DNA of 7,182 nucleotides from Planctomycetota bacterium (GCA_030673355.1 DAOVJF010000128.1:1-7182), one strand, 5' to 3'. Positions 1 through 5,768 are shown, counted from the stretch's first letter. The notes: generated by a model from the letters alone, not told the origin. Program-made: numbers and translations.

Positions 1-116
1 CACTCATCGGCAATGTGCTCGAGAATTTCACCTGCCGTTCCAGACATGCGCGGTGCAACATCCAATTCCGGAAAAAGTCCGTCCAGTTCTAATGAAAAAA
101 TATCCTGTTCGTCCAT
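1..116 (-). CDS. Unrecognised protein downstream of hypC, N-terminal 38 codons only
   Basis: This is the 5' part of a minus-strand gene that leaves the window at position 1. The ATG at 116-114 has a good ribosome binding site: AGGTGAG lies about 5 nt upstream (124-130). The readable N-terminus begins MDEQDIFSLELDGLFPELDV and continues into a stretch predicted to be helical (AGEILEHIADE). It starts 56 bp after the hypC stop on the same strand, so the two are probably co-transcribed and a hydrogenase-maturation role is likely by position. It does not resemble the usual starts of HypA (MHE...), HypB, HypD or HypE that I know, so I leave the function open. The reading frame is uninterrupted to the edge. 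The gene itself is well supported; its identity is not. Confidence 0.6.
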   Translation of the reverse strand, partial: MDEQDIFSLELDGLFPELDVAPRMSGTAGEILEHIADE

Positions 117-172
117 CCCAACTCACCTGGCAATATCATGTCAGTGAATCATATCGTCCAGTACATCGATTA

Positions 173-409
173 TTACTCAATAATACTATCCTGGTACAGA
201 GCCTCAATTTCATTAAATAACTTAATCGTCTTTTTTGCTTCCTCTTCATCAAGTAATTCAATAGCGAATCCGGCATGGACAATCGCCCAGTCGCCCACCT
301 TCGCATGAGGAACGAGCGATACCGATGCATGTACAGAAATACCACTGACCGTACAGTTCGCCATTTCATTTTCTATTGATATTATTTCCATTGGAACTGC
401 AAGACACAT
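173..409 (-). CDS. hypC: [NiFe]-hydrogenase maturation chaperone HypC/HybG family
   Basis: The 78-residue protein has the family's usual length and two hallmarks: the N-terminal MCLAVP, whose Cys2 is the invariant functional cysteine once Met1 is removed, and GDWAIVHAGFAI at about residues 39-50. In known systems HypC works with HypD in the cytoplasm to carry the Fe(CN)2CO precursor and then delivers it to the apo large subunit of a [NiFe]-hydrogenase. The start is certain because Cys2 must directly follow Met1; AAGGAA lies about 9 nt upstream. The last part (from about residue 54) is an acidic helix, LLDEEEAKKTIKLFNEIE. It is followed on the same strand by an unrecognised gene rather than by an obvious hypD. 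Other hyp and hydrogenase structural genes would be expected to the left, outside the window. A clean dyad at 465-480 lies 55 bp upstream of the start. Confidence 0.95.
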   Translation of the reverse strand: MCLAVPMEIISIENEMANCTVSGISVHASVSLVPHAKVGDWAIVHAGFAIELLDEEEAKKTIKLFNEIEALYQDSIIE

Positions 410-464
410 AAAATTTTCCTTAATGGTTTCAAATTTACCTCACAGCTATTTTACTTCATAATTC

Positions 465-480
465 TATCCTGGTCAGGATA
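465..480. promoter_or_regulatory. Perfect 7+7 bp dyad upstream of hypC, candidate operator
   Basis: TATCCTG-GT-CAGGATA is a perfect inverted repeat with a 2-bp centre. After one mismatch (464/481) the symmetry continues for two more pairs (462-463 with 482-483). The 2-nt spacer is too short for an RNA hairpin loop at full stem length, so a dimeric DNA-binding regulator is the more natural reading. On the minus strand it lies in the likely hypC promoter: either inside the spacer of TTTTCA-17-TAGAAT or over the -35 of CTGACC-17-TAAAAT. Both promoter placements are weak matches. The regulator is unknown; it does not match the FNR, Fur or Rex consensus. Confidence 0.45.
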
Positions 481-631
481 AAATGAAAAAAATGCCATTC
501 AAAATAATGGGCAGTTTCGGCCTTGCCTGAACCGCCGACCTATGTTATTAAGCATACATGATATATCCTTGCAGACGATAATAGCGGATGGCGGCTTGAG
601 CCTGGTGTAAAAATCCAGCTTCGATGAAAAT

Positions 632-1465
632 ATGGACGAATTCACTATTAAAACCTCTGATGGCTTAAACCTCCACGCGCTCGTCCGCAGGCCGAAGGAG
701 GATCCGAAAGCCTGTATCTCGATGGTTCACGGTATCGGCGAGCACATCGGAAGGCATGAAGTAATCGCAAACCATTTTAATGAGTCGGGCTATGCGACTC
801 TCCAGTTCGACCTTCGCGGACATGGAAAATCGGAAGGTAAAAGGGGACATTCACCATCGTACGACAGGCTTCTCGATGATATCGCACTATTGTTGTATGA
901 TGCGGCGATTAAATTCCCAAAACTTCCACACATATTATTCGGCCACTCGATGGGTGGCGCGCTGGTAATAAATTACTGCCTGAAAAGAAAGCCCGATCTT
1001 ACAGGGGTCATTTCAGTTTCACCGGGTTTTCGCACCACGGCTCCGACACCGGGCTGGAAAATTTCGATGGTGCGGATTTTCAGCACTGTGTGGCCTGCAA
1101 TGACACTCTATAACGGTGTAAAAGCTGAAGACCTGACAAGGGATACTGAAATCGTACGATTAACGCTTGAGGATCCGCTCTATCATTTCAGGATTTCAGC
1201 CAGGATGGGCCTTGATGTAATTACAGAGGGCGAGTGGGCGATCGAGAATGCGTCGGAATGGGAACAGCCGCTACTCCTGATGCATGGCACTGGCGACCGC
1301 CTGACATCGCATGAGGCATCGCGTGAGTTCGCGTCAAAAGCGGGAGATAATTGTACTTTCAGGTTGTGGGACAACCTCTATCACGAGATGCATAACGATC
1401 CGGAAGGCAATGAGGTGCTTGCATATATTGTTGAATGGCTTAAAAAGCGCGCGACGGTATCATGA
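632..1465 (+). CDS. Alpha/beta hydrolase, monoacylglycerol lipase-like (Hydrolase_4/serine aminopeptidase S33 fold)
   Basis: The 277-residue protein is a complete alpha/beta hydrolase of the monoglyceride lipase/lysophospholipase type. The order of motifs is the family's: oxyanion-hole HGIGEH (33-38), DLRGHGKS (60-67), nucleophile elbow GHSMGG with Ser106, acid Asp222 in HGTGDR (218-223), and His251 in LYHEMHND. A cap region lies between about residues 130 and 200. No signal peptide is seen, so it is probably cytoplasmic. The substrate is likely an acylglycerol or a similar ester, but family members vary. An in-frame stop at 608-610 and no other start codon before 632 make the ATG at 632 the start, although there is no clear Shine-Dalgarno sequence. 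The next gene follows after 30 bp on the same strand, so they may share a transcript. No functional link between the two is obvious. Confidence 0.9.
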   Translation: MDEFTIKTSDGLNLHALVRRPKEDPKACISMVHGIGEHIGRHEVIANHFNESGYATLQFDLRGHGKSEGKRGHSPSYDRLLDDIALLLYDAAIKFPKLPHILFGHSMGGALVINYCLKRKPDLTGVISVSPGFRTTAPTPGWKISMVRIFSTVWPAMTLYNGVKAEDLTRDTEIVRLTLEDPLYHFRISARMGLDVITEGEWAIENASEWEQPLLLMHGTGDRLTSHEASREFASKAGDNCTFRLWDNLYHEMHNDPEGNEVLAYIVEWLKKRATVS

Positions 1466-1495
1466 TTTGCCTTTATCGGTTAGAATTTAGAGGTT

Positions 1496-2908
1496 ATGAA
1501 ACTTCGCGAACCATATGAACAACTAGCAATTCCGCCGACCGATTTCACGGCCGATCTTAATTTTCCGCCCCCAGAGAAAATTCGTATTTACGACACGACA
1601 CTTCGCGATGGTGAACAGGCTCCCGGCGTGGTATTCACGCCGTCCCAGAAATTCCATCTGGCCGGAACTCTTTCGGAGCTCGGTGTGCATATCCTCGACC
1701 TTGGATTCCCGGCGGTCGGCCCTTCCGAATGGGAAACCCTGAAGCTTGTAACAGAAGGAAAAAGGGCAGGACGGCTCAGGCCCGATCTTGAATTACTGGT
1801 GATGTCGCGCGCGCTTCCGGGGGATATCGATATCACCCTCAGGGTGCTGGAGGAAACCGGTGTCGGGACCGATGAAATCACGTTATTTATTTTCACAGCC
1901 GGATCGGATCTGCATGTGAAATACAAACTGGGGAAGATGCTCCTCAGGCAGAATTCAATCGACGAGAAGGAATGGCTGGATAGACCGGTGCAGTGGTACC
2001 GGGATGCGAACAAACGTATGTTTGCCGACGCGATTAAATATGCAAAAAGCCTGGGATTCAAAAAAATCGAGGCCGGGAACGCTGAAGATGGAAGCCGGGC
2101 CGATATTGAATATATAATCGAACTCGGGAAAGCAGCCATGGAAGCCGGCGCGATGCGTCAGGCATTCCCCGATACGGTCGGTGTCTTCACCCCTGAAGCG
2201 GTACGCCATTACACCAGCCGCCTGATTAAAGAGTTTCCGGACACCGACCTCGTGGTCCATTTCCATAACGATTTCGATCTCGCGACGATCAACACTTTGA
2301 CGGCTCTCAGTGTCGGCGCGAATATAGCCACGGTAACCCTTGGGGGAATCGGTGAACGCGCAGGGAACGCGCCGCTGCATTCTCTGATGGCGGCATTGAA
2401 AATGCTTTACGGAATCAACATCCCGAATTTCCGCTACGACAAGATCCGGGAGGCGACAATGCTCGCGAGCCGATTGTCCGGAATCCCGTTACAGCCCCAC
2501 GAACCAATTGTCGGATCGAATGTTTTCGCCCATGAATCGGGGATTCACACCGCTGGAATGGTCATCGATCCGAGAATATACCAGGTAATCTATCACAAGG
2601 ATTTCGGGGGTAAGCGGAGGTTTGTCTTTGGCAAACATTCCGGGACCGCGATCGTGGAGCATGTATTGAAACTGCACAGCGATGAGCTGGAAGCGGCAGG
2701 GGTAAAGGTCACAGACGAGCTTATATCCCGCGTTTTGAAAGAAATCAAGAAACTGAGGGATCAGCAGGCGGAGATGCGCCGCGTGGAGAAACTTGTCGAT
2801 TCGATTTACGAAAAAATGCTGCAGCTTGGAATCAGCGAACGGGATGTTGTCGCGCTGGCGAAGCAGCTAGCAAGGGACCGTGGGATTTCCGCGGCAACGT
2901 TCTGGTGA
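1496..2908 (+). CDS. Homocitrate/2-isopropylmalate/citramalate synthase family protein (DRE-TIM metallolyase), exact substrate unclear
   Basis: The 470-residue protein belongs to the acyl-CoA-condensing DRE-TIM enzymes (HMGL-like TIM barrel). Visible family signatures are DTTLRDGEQAPG with the metal/catalytic Arg37-Asp38, VHFHND (254-259, metal-binding histidines 255 and 257), GGIGERAGN (283-291), GSNVFAHESGIH (340-351) and GKHSG (379-383). Members condense acetyl-CoA with a 2-oxoacid. After GKHSG only about 87 mostly helical residues remain, too few for the LeuA allosteric dimer domain, so feedback inhibition by leucine or isoleucine through that domain is not expected. A stretch around 150-172 (DEKEWLDRPVQWYRDANK) looks like an insertion compared with NifV or Lys20 type enzymes, and there is a 27-residue N-terminal extension before the barrel. 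AGAGG lies only 2 nt before the ATG, a short spacing. Homocitrate synthase, isopropylmalate synthase and citramalate synthase all remain possible. No leuBCD, lys or nif gene is nearby to decide. Confidence 0.85.
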   Translation: MKLREPYEQLAIPPTDFTADLNFPPPEKIRIYDTTLRDGEQAPGVVFTPSQKFHLAGTLSELGVHILDLGFPAVGPSEWETLKLVTEGKRAGRLRPDLELLVMSRALPGDIDITLRVLEETGVGTDEITLFIFTAGSDLHVKYKLGKMLLRQNSIDEKEWLDRPVQWYRDANKRMFADAIKYAKSLGFKKIEAGNAEDGSRADIEYIIELGKAAMEAGAMRQAFPDTVGVFTPEAVRHYTSRLIKEFPDTDLVVHFHNDFDLATINTLTALSVGANIATVTLGGIGERAGNAPLHSLMAALKMLYGINIPNFRYDKIREATMLASRLSGIPLQPHEPIVGSNVFAHESGIHTAGMVIDPRIYQVIYHKDFGGKRRFVFGKHSGTAIVEHVLKLHSDELEAAGVKVTDELISRVLKEIKKLRDQQAEMRRVEKLVDSIYEKMLQLGISERDVVALAKQLARDRGISAATFW

Positions 2909-2942
2909 TTAGCCCGAAAGATCTAAAATAACCCGTTAGCCT

Positions 2943-3791
2943 CTATTGCATTATTGCCCTGAAGATTGCATTGGCAAGATCATTCTTGGCTTCCAGGGTG
3001 ATGAATTTCCCAATGTGAGCTTCTTCGAATGGTTGAAAAGTGAAAATCGCAGTCTGTGTCTCACTCAATATCACTTCAACCTGGTAATAGTTATTCTCTA
3101 AAGGTTCGATAACAATCATACTTTCGTCCACCGAATAACCCATGGAATCCATCGTATTACCTAATGTACTATTATTATCCCAGGTGTAATTCAAAAAACT
3201 GGACATAACCCGATTGGTAAACCAATCATCAACCATAGCCTGCATTTCCTCTTCTGGAATATCCATGATGGTTCCGGATTCCGCAGCATAAACGGTTAAA
3301 CTTGTACCAGCTTCAAGTACAGCACCGCTTCCTGAGATCGATCCACCGGCGAGAATACCGAGAACACTTACACCAAGTAATACAGTGGTAGCAATCGAGG
3401 CTCCAGTCTGGCGACCGCCATAATCACCCGCTTCACCCGAAAGGAGGATAGGCATGGAGTACAATGGAAAAATAGTGGTAATTTCAATATCCAGCATCCC
3501 GCTCCTGCCCCAACTTCTCGAAGGCCTTGCATTTGTCACATGCCCCAGTACAGGAGTGCCTTCGATTAAATATGTGCGACCCATCAGGACGACATCCTCA
3601 GCTATTGAAAAAACAATTTCATCTCCCTCCCGGTTTCGTTGCGAATAAAGCTGTTCCAACATAATCAATCGAATTGGTGTACCAGGGGGAAGTGAAATAA
3701 CATCAGCCTCATCCTGGCCATACAGTGGAACTCCCGGGCCGGTAAATATCACGCATATACAAATCATAAACGTAACCAATTTGCGAGTCAT
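2943..3791 (-). CDS. Secreted two-part protein with an N-terminal beta-rich domain, function unknown
   Basis: The 282-residue protein has a Sec signal peptide: basic MTRK, a hydrophobic core at 5-17, and probable cleavage near residues 25-26 (LYG-QDE), so it should act outside the inner membrane. Residues 34 to about 170 match a pattern I know from hypothetical proteins of Acidobacteria-like genomes: LPPGTPIRLIMLEQL, GDEIVFSIAEDV, an 'IEGTPVLGHVTNA' segment, a Gly/Arg/Ser-rich turn (89-98), a glycine-rich hydrophobic stretch (137-157) and a closing EAGTSLTVYAA. This suggests a small beta barrel repeated around a hydrophobic hairpin. Residues 171-282 look like a separate acidic alpha/beta domain ending in a helix. 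GGAGG (3799-3803) about 7 nt upstream fixes the start. The gene has its own strong promoter (3830-3859) and converges on the synthase gene with a gap of 34 bp that shows no clear terminator. I do not recognise a function. Confidence 0.8.
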   Translation of the reverse strand: MTRKLVTFMICICVIFTGPGVPLYGQDEADVISLPPGTPIRLIMLEQLYSQRNREGDEIVFSIAEDVVLMGRTYLIEGTPVLGHVTNARPSRSWGRSGMLDIEITTIFPLYSMPILLSGEAGDYGGRQTGASIATTVLLGVSVLGILAGGSISGSGAVLEAGTSLTVYAAESGTIMDIPEEEMQAMVDDWFTNRVMSSFLNYTWDNNSTLGNTMDSMGYSVDESMIVIEPLENNYYQVEVILSETQTAIFTFQPFEEAHIGKFITLEAKNDLANAIFRAIMQ

Positions 3792-3810
3792 CGGGCAACC
3801 TCCAATAATC

Positions 3811-3824
3811 CTTAGTATTCTAAG
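3811..3824. promoter_or_regulatory. Short dyad CTTAG-TATT-CTAAG over the predicted transcription start
   Basis: A 5+5 bp inverted repeat with a 4-bp centre lies 6 to 19 bp downstream of the -10 box of the secreted-protein promoter, where transcription would begin. It could be an operator or a short 5' hairpin in the message. Arms this short arise often by chance in AT-rich DNA, so support is weak and comes mainly from its position. Confidence 0.2.
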
Positions 3825-3829
3825 ATATT

Positions 3830-3859
3830 TTTATAACGTAAACCTTATACTGATGTCAA
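3830..3859 (-). promoter_or_regulatory. Sigma70-type promoter of the secreted-protein gene
   Basis: On the minus strand a perfect -35 TTGACA (3859-3854) is followed after 18 bp by TATAAA (3835-3830), or after 17 bp by TTATAA (3836-3831). This is the best promoter match in the window. Transcription would start near 3823 and give a leader of about 30 nt ending in the GGAGG site at 3799-3803. It shows that the gene does not depend on read-through from aroC. Confidence 0.7.
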
Positions 3860-3878
3860 TTTTAAAGCAATAACAATC

Positions 3879-3910
3879 CGGAGAATATCCGTAGCTCTCC
3901 GATCTTTTTA
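3879..3910 (+). other. Hairpin plus T-run, terminator-like on the plus strand without a plus-strand gene
   Basis: CGGAGA (3879-3884) pairs perfectly with TCTCCG (3896-3901) around an 11-nt loop, followed by ATCTTTTTA on the plus strand. The shape is that of a weak intrinsic terminator reading right, yet no plus-strand gene lies upstream; the nearest, ending at 2908, is almost 1 kb away. Read on the minus strand it lies 92 bp beyond the aroC stop and lacks a following U-run. It may be the 3' end of the aroC message, an antisense terminator, or chance. Confidence 0.25.
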
Positions 3911-3923
3911 GGCTTTGAATACC

Positions 3924-3939
3924 TATTTATATATAAATA
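3924..3939. repeat. Perfect 16-bp AT palindrome TATTTATATATAAATA
   Basis: This is an entirely A/T self-complementary sequence in the 201-bp gap between aroC and the secreted-protein gene, about 65 bp upstream of the latter's -35 box. It could be an easily melted or bent upstream element or a binding site, but low-complexity AT DNA produces such palindromes readily. Confidence 0.3.
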
Positions 3940-3992
3940 AGCATGAATAACATTACCCTTCATACTTCCTGGTTCCAGGTTCTAACGTATTT

Positions 3993-5183
3993 TTAGAAAT
4001 CGATCGATTTGCGAAAAATATCATAGTTGTTATATGTCGCGTCCATCGAATCCCCGCTGAATTTTTCATTGTGAGCACTCGCGATTTCGAGGGCTGCAAC
4101 GGACTCGAGTACAACCGCTACCGATTCTACCGCCGATACATCCGTACGCTCTGTCGATTCCGGCTCAACAGGCTGACGGGTTTCGGGATCGATCGACATA
4201 TGCGGCGGGTTAATGGTCGACAGGGGTTTCATCCATGCTTTCATTGAGACCGGTTCGCCATTAGTAATCCCGCCCTCGATACCCCCGGCAAAATTGGTCT
4301 TCCGGGAGTACCAGCTTTTACGATCGGGATTTATAGCGATTGAAAATTCATCATGGGCTTCCCTGCCGCCCGTGCGTGCCTGTTCTATCCCGGCACCGAT
4401 TTCGACAGCCTTAATTCCCGGCACTCCCATCATCGCTCCAGCCAGCCTTGCGTCCAGACGTTCATCCGGCAACGCGGTTGAGCCCAGCCCGGGAGGTACG
4501 TAAGCGGAAATTACCTGTACAACGCCACCGACCGTATTCCCGGTCTCCCGCGCATTTTTTACGACTCGGGTGATTTTCGCGATCTGTGATTCTGTCAAAT
4601 CTTTCAGTGATTCAAGTTTACCGGGACGATCCTCAATATCAAGCGAGGTCATTTGAATCGTTTCGCCATCGACAAGTAACTCAGGCCCGTATTGAATTAA
4701 CCTGCTACCGACATAAGTATCGAAATTCCCCAGGTACAATTTCGCCAAAGCCCCGATCGCGACTGTCATTGCGGTCGTACGTCCACTCGCGCGTTCGAGA
4801 ACATTACGCGCATCGTCAAAGCCCCACTTCAGGATTCCGGCAAGGTCGGCGTGGCCCGGACGCGGATATGTCTTTCGAATTGGGTCTCCGGGGGCCTCAA
4901 GCGGTTTGACCGACATTACATCGAGCCAGTTCCGGTGATCCCTATTTTCGATTCTGACGGCGATCGGGCTGCCGGTTGTTATCCCGTGACGGATGCCCGA
5001 GAGAAATTCAGCGATGTCGGATTCAATTTTCTGGCGCTCCGAACGCCCGATTCCGCGCTGCCTTCGATGGAGTTCGGAATTTACAAAGCCAAAATCAATT
5101 TCAAGCCCTGCGGGGAATCCGGATATGATCCCGACCAGCGCCGGCCCGTGACTCTCCCCTGCTGTCATCCATTTTATTGCCAT
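3993..5183 (-). CDS. aroC: Chorismate synthase
   Basis: The enzyme converts 5-enolpyruvylshikimate-3-phosphate to chorismate using reduced FMN, the last common step of aromatic amino acid, folate and quinone synthesis, in the cytoplasm. The 396 residues are full length for the family. Visible signatures are TAGESHGPAL (7-16) with invariant His12, RPGHADL (108-114) with invariant His111, ERASGRTTA (130-138), YVPPGLGS (228-235), GGIEGGITNGEP (300-311) and RTDVSAV (346-352). The start is set by the family's usual position of GESHG, close to the N-terminus; the ribosome site is weak (GGAA about 7 nt upstream). No other shikimate gene is in the window. It has its own extended -10 promoter at 5251-5277. 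The last codons and the stop overlap a perfect 14-bp palindrome at 3997-4010. Identity is secure. Confidence 0.97.
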   Translation of the reverse strand: MAIKWMTAGESHGPALVGIISGFPAGLEIDFGFVNSELHRRQRGIGRSERQKIESDIAEFLSGIRHGITTGSPIAVRIENRDHRNWLDVMSVKPLEAPGDPIRKTYPRPGHADLAGILKWGFDDARNVLERASGRTTAMTVAIGALAKLYLGNFDTYVGSRLIQYGPELLVDGETIQMTSLDIEDRPGKLESLKDLTESQIAKITRVVKNARETGNTVGGVVQVISAYVPPGLGSTALPDERLDARLAGAMMGVPGIKAVEIGAGIEQARTGGREAHDEFSIAINPDRKSWYSRKTNFAGGIEGGITNGEPVSMKAWMKPLSTINPPHMSIDPETRQPVEPESTERTDVSAVESVAVVLESVAALEIASAHNEKFSGDSMDATYNNYDIFRKSIDF

Positions 5184-5250
5184 ATTGATTTCCGAAAATT
5201 ACATAGGCGATGATCGGTGCATTCAATCAGCCATTAATTGTTCGAATAAT

Positions 5251-5277
5251 ATTATAGCACTAAATAGTTGGATTCAA
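5251..5277 (-). promoter_or_regulatory. Extended -10 promoter of aroC
   Basis: On the minus strand TGCTATAAT (5259-5251) is a perfect extended -10 element. TTGAAT (5277-5272) lies 15 bp upstream as a poor, close -35, which an extended -10 promoter tolerates. Transcription would start near 5244, about 60 nt before the aroC ATG. Confidence 0.6.
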
Positions 5278-5296
5278 ATGATGCCTGAATCGTTTT

Positions 5297-5348
5297 GGAA
5301 ATCAGGTTAATTTTATGGATTCTCCAATGTGAATCAACCTGAATTTCC
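5297..5348. repeat. 52-nt imperfect inverted repeat between divergent promoters
   Basis: GGAAATCAGGTT (5297-5308) is complementary to AACCTGAATTTCC (5336-5348) with a single extra A: 12 pairs and one bulge. Inside, GATTC (5318-5322) pairs with GAATC (5331-5335), stacked directly on the right arm, leaving a 9-nt left bulge and an 8-nt loop. Neither predicted divergent promoter would transcribe it, since it lies upstream of both. It may be a regulator-binding region, a cruciform, a member of a dispersed intergenic repeat, or part of a small RNA. Confidence 0.5.
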
Positions 5349-5360
5349 ATATCCATTCCC

Positions 5361-5389
5361 TTGCATTTTTTAATATTCTATAATATTAT
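5361..5389 (+). promoter_or_regulatory. Candidate promoter of the zinc-finger gene
   Basis: TTGCAT (5361-5366) and TATTAT (5384-5389) are separated by 17 bp in an AT-rich stretch. An overlapping perfect TATAAT at 5379-5384 has no suitably spaced -35. Transcription from here would start near 5396 and give a leader of about 125 nt before the ATG at 5520. Confidence 0.4.
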
Positions 5390-5443
5390 TTCATATTGAC
5401 TCCTGGGTAAAAAATCTTGATTGTTCGTTGTTAAAGGGACGAT

Positions 5444-5513
5444 CCTGGTCGCCAGGTGTTATATGTGTTGCGGTAACCACATCGACGTCTAAGATATAAC
5501 CCTCACGGGGAGG
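5444..5513 (+). promoter_or_regulatory. Structured 5' leader with a Shine-Dalgarno-sequestering hairpin
   Basis: Four pairings can be read in the presumed leader. CCTGG-TCG-CCAGG is at 5444-5456. A perfect 7-bp stem joins GTTATAT (5458-5464) with ATATAAC (5494-5500). Inside it, ATGTGTT (5463-5469) pairs with AAC-c-ACAT (5475-5482), and this shares two bases with the 7-bp stem. Last, CCTC (5501-5504) pairs with GAGG (5510-5513) and covers the Shine-Dalgarno sequence. The shared bases allow some exclusive folding, which suggests translational control. It does not match a riboswitch class I know, and all of it is inferred from base pairing. Confidence 0.35.
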
Positions 5514-5519
5514 TTTCAT

Positions 5520-5768
5520 ATGGCTTTACGGGATTTAGATTTGAGTAGTGAAAAAACCCAGAATCCGAACGGTAAATTATCCTGCGAGGAGATCGGGCTG
5601 AGTATCGAGCATGCTGAGAGTACCGAACGTATCCAGTTTGAACAGGCACTGGTTGTAGGATCGCATCTTTCAAGCTGCAGTGAATGTGCTACGAGATACG
5701 GAAGCAGGCTGTTCCAGTTGCAGAAAAAACTCATAGCCCAGGTCGCGGAAGAAAACCTGGAAGATTAA
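5520..5768 (+). CDS. Small zinc-finger protein, anti-sigma zf-HC2 like
   Basis: The 82-residue protein has the pattern LSCEEIGLSIEHAES...GSHLSSCSECATRYGSRL: Cys22, then His49-x3-Cys53-x2-Cys56. The HxxxCxxC plus an upstream cysteine is the zinc-binding signature of anti-sigma factor ZAS/zf-HC2 domains, with HLSSCSEC matching well. The usual transmembrane helix and extracytoplasmic sensor are absent; the protein ends in a charged helix (65-82), so it should be cytoplasmic. In the family such domains bind ECF sigma factors, but no sigma factor gene is in the window, so the partner is unknown. GGGGAGG (5507-5513) 6 nt before the ATG is the strongest ribosome site here and fixes the start. The first 20 residues are polar and probably disordered. 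It converges on the lipoprotein gene with an 83-bp gap. Confidence 0.75.
   Translation: MALRDLDLSSEKTQNPNGKLSCEEIGLSIEHAESTERIQFEQALVVGSHLSSCSECATRYGSRLFQLQKKLIAQVAEENLED

Larger units (their letters stand above)
5184..5519. other. 336-bp divergent intergenic region between aroC and the zinc-finger gene
   Basis: No gene is seen here on either strand. From left to right it holds the aroC leader and promoter (to 5277), a 52-nt imperfect inverted repeat (5297-5348), a right-facing promoter candidate (5361-5389), and a GC-richer, foldable leader (5444-5513) ending in the ribosome binding site of the 82-residue protein. The length and amount of structure are unusual for this otherwise compact window. 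Confidence 0.6.

Noticed and set aside
130..138. aroC residues ERASGRTTA instead of the common ERASARETA
   Set aside because: The numbers are residues of aroC. The variant still fits the tolerated pattern of the family signature (Ser, Ala/Gly, Arg, any, Ser/Thr), so I do not treat it as a missing catalytic residue.
187..199. TATCCTGGTACAG inside hypC, resembling half of the upstream dyad
   Set aside because: It encodes ordinary hypC codons and lacks the second arm; chance similarity is likely.
410..520. A sigma54 (-24/-12) promoter for hypC, suggested by TGGCATTTTTTTCA on the minus strand
   Set aside because: The -12 element does not give the needed GC, and hydrogenase context alone is not enough.
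1588..2139. A 183-codon open frame on the minus strand inside the synthase gene
   Set aside because: It lies opposite a well-supported enzyme gene, its translation is low-complexity and serine-rich, and it has no family motif.
3968..3979. CCTGG-TT-CCAGG dyad after aroC, similar to CCTGG-TCG-CCAGG at 5444-5456
   Set aside because: The shared part is only five bases per arm and the spacers differ. There is no U-run to make it a terminator, so I do not call a repeat family.
4213..5213. Three open frames on the plus strand opposite aroC (4213-4503, 4586-4909, 4851-5213)
   Set aside because: They are antisense to conserved chorismate synthase codons and show no ribosome site or recognisable domain.
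5444..5513. Assignment of the zinc-finger leader to a known riboswitch class
   Set aside because: I could not match conserved core bases of any class I know, so I describe only the pairings.
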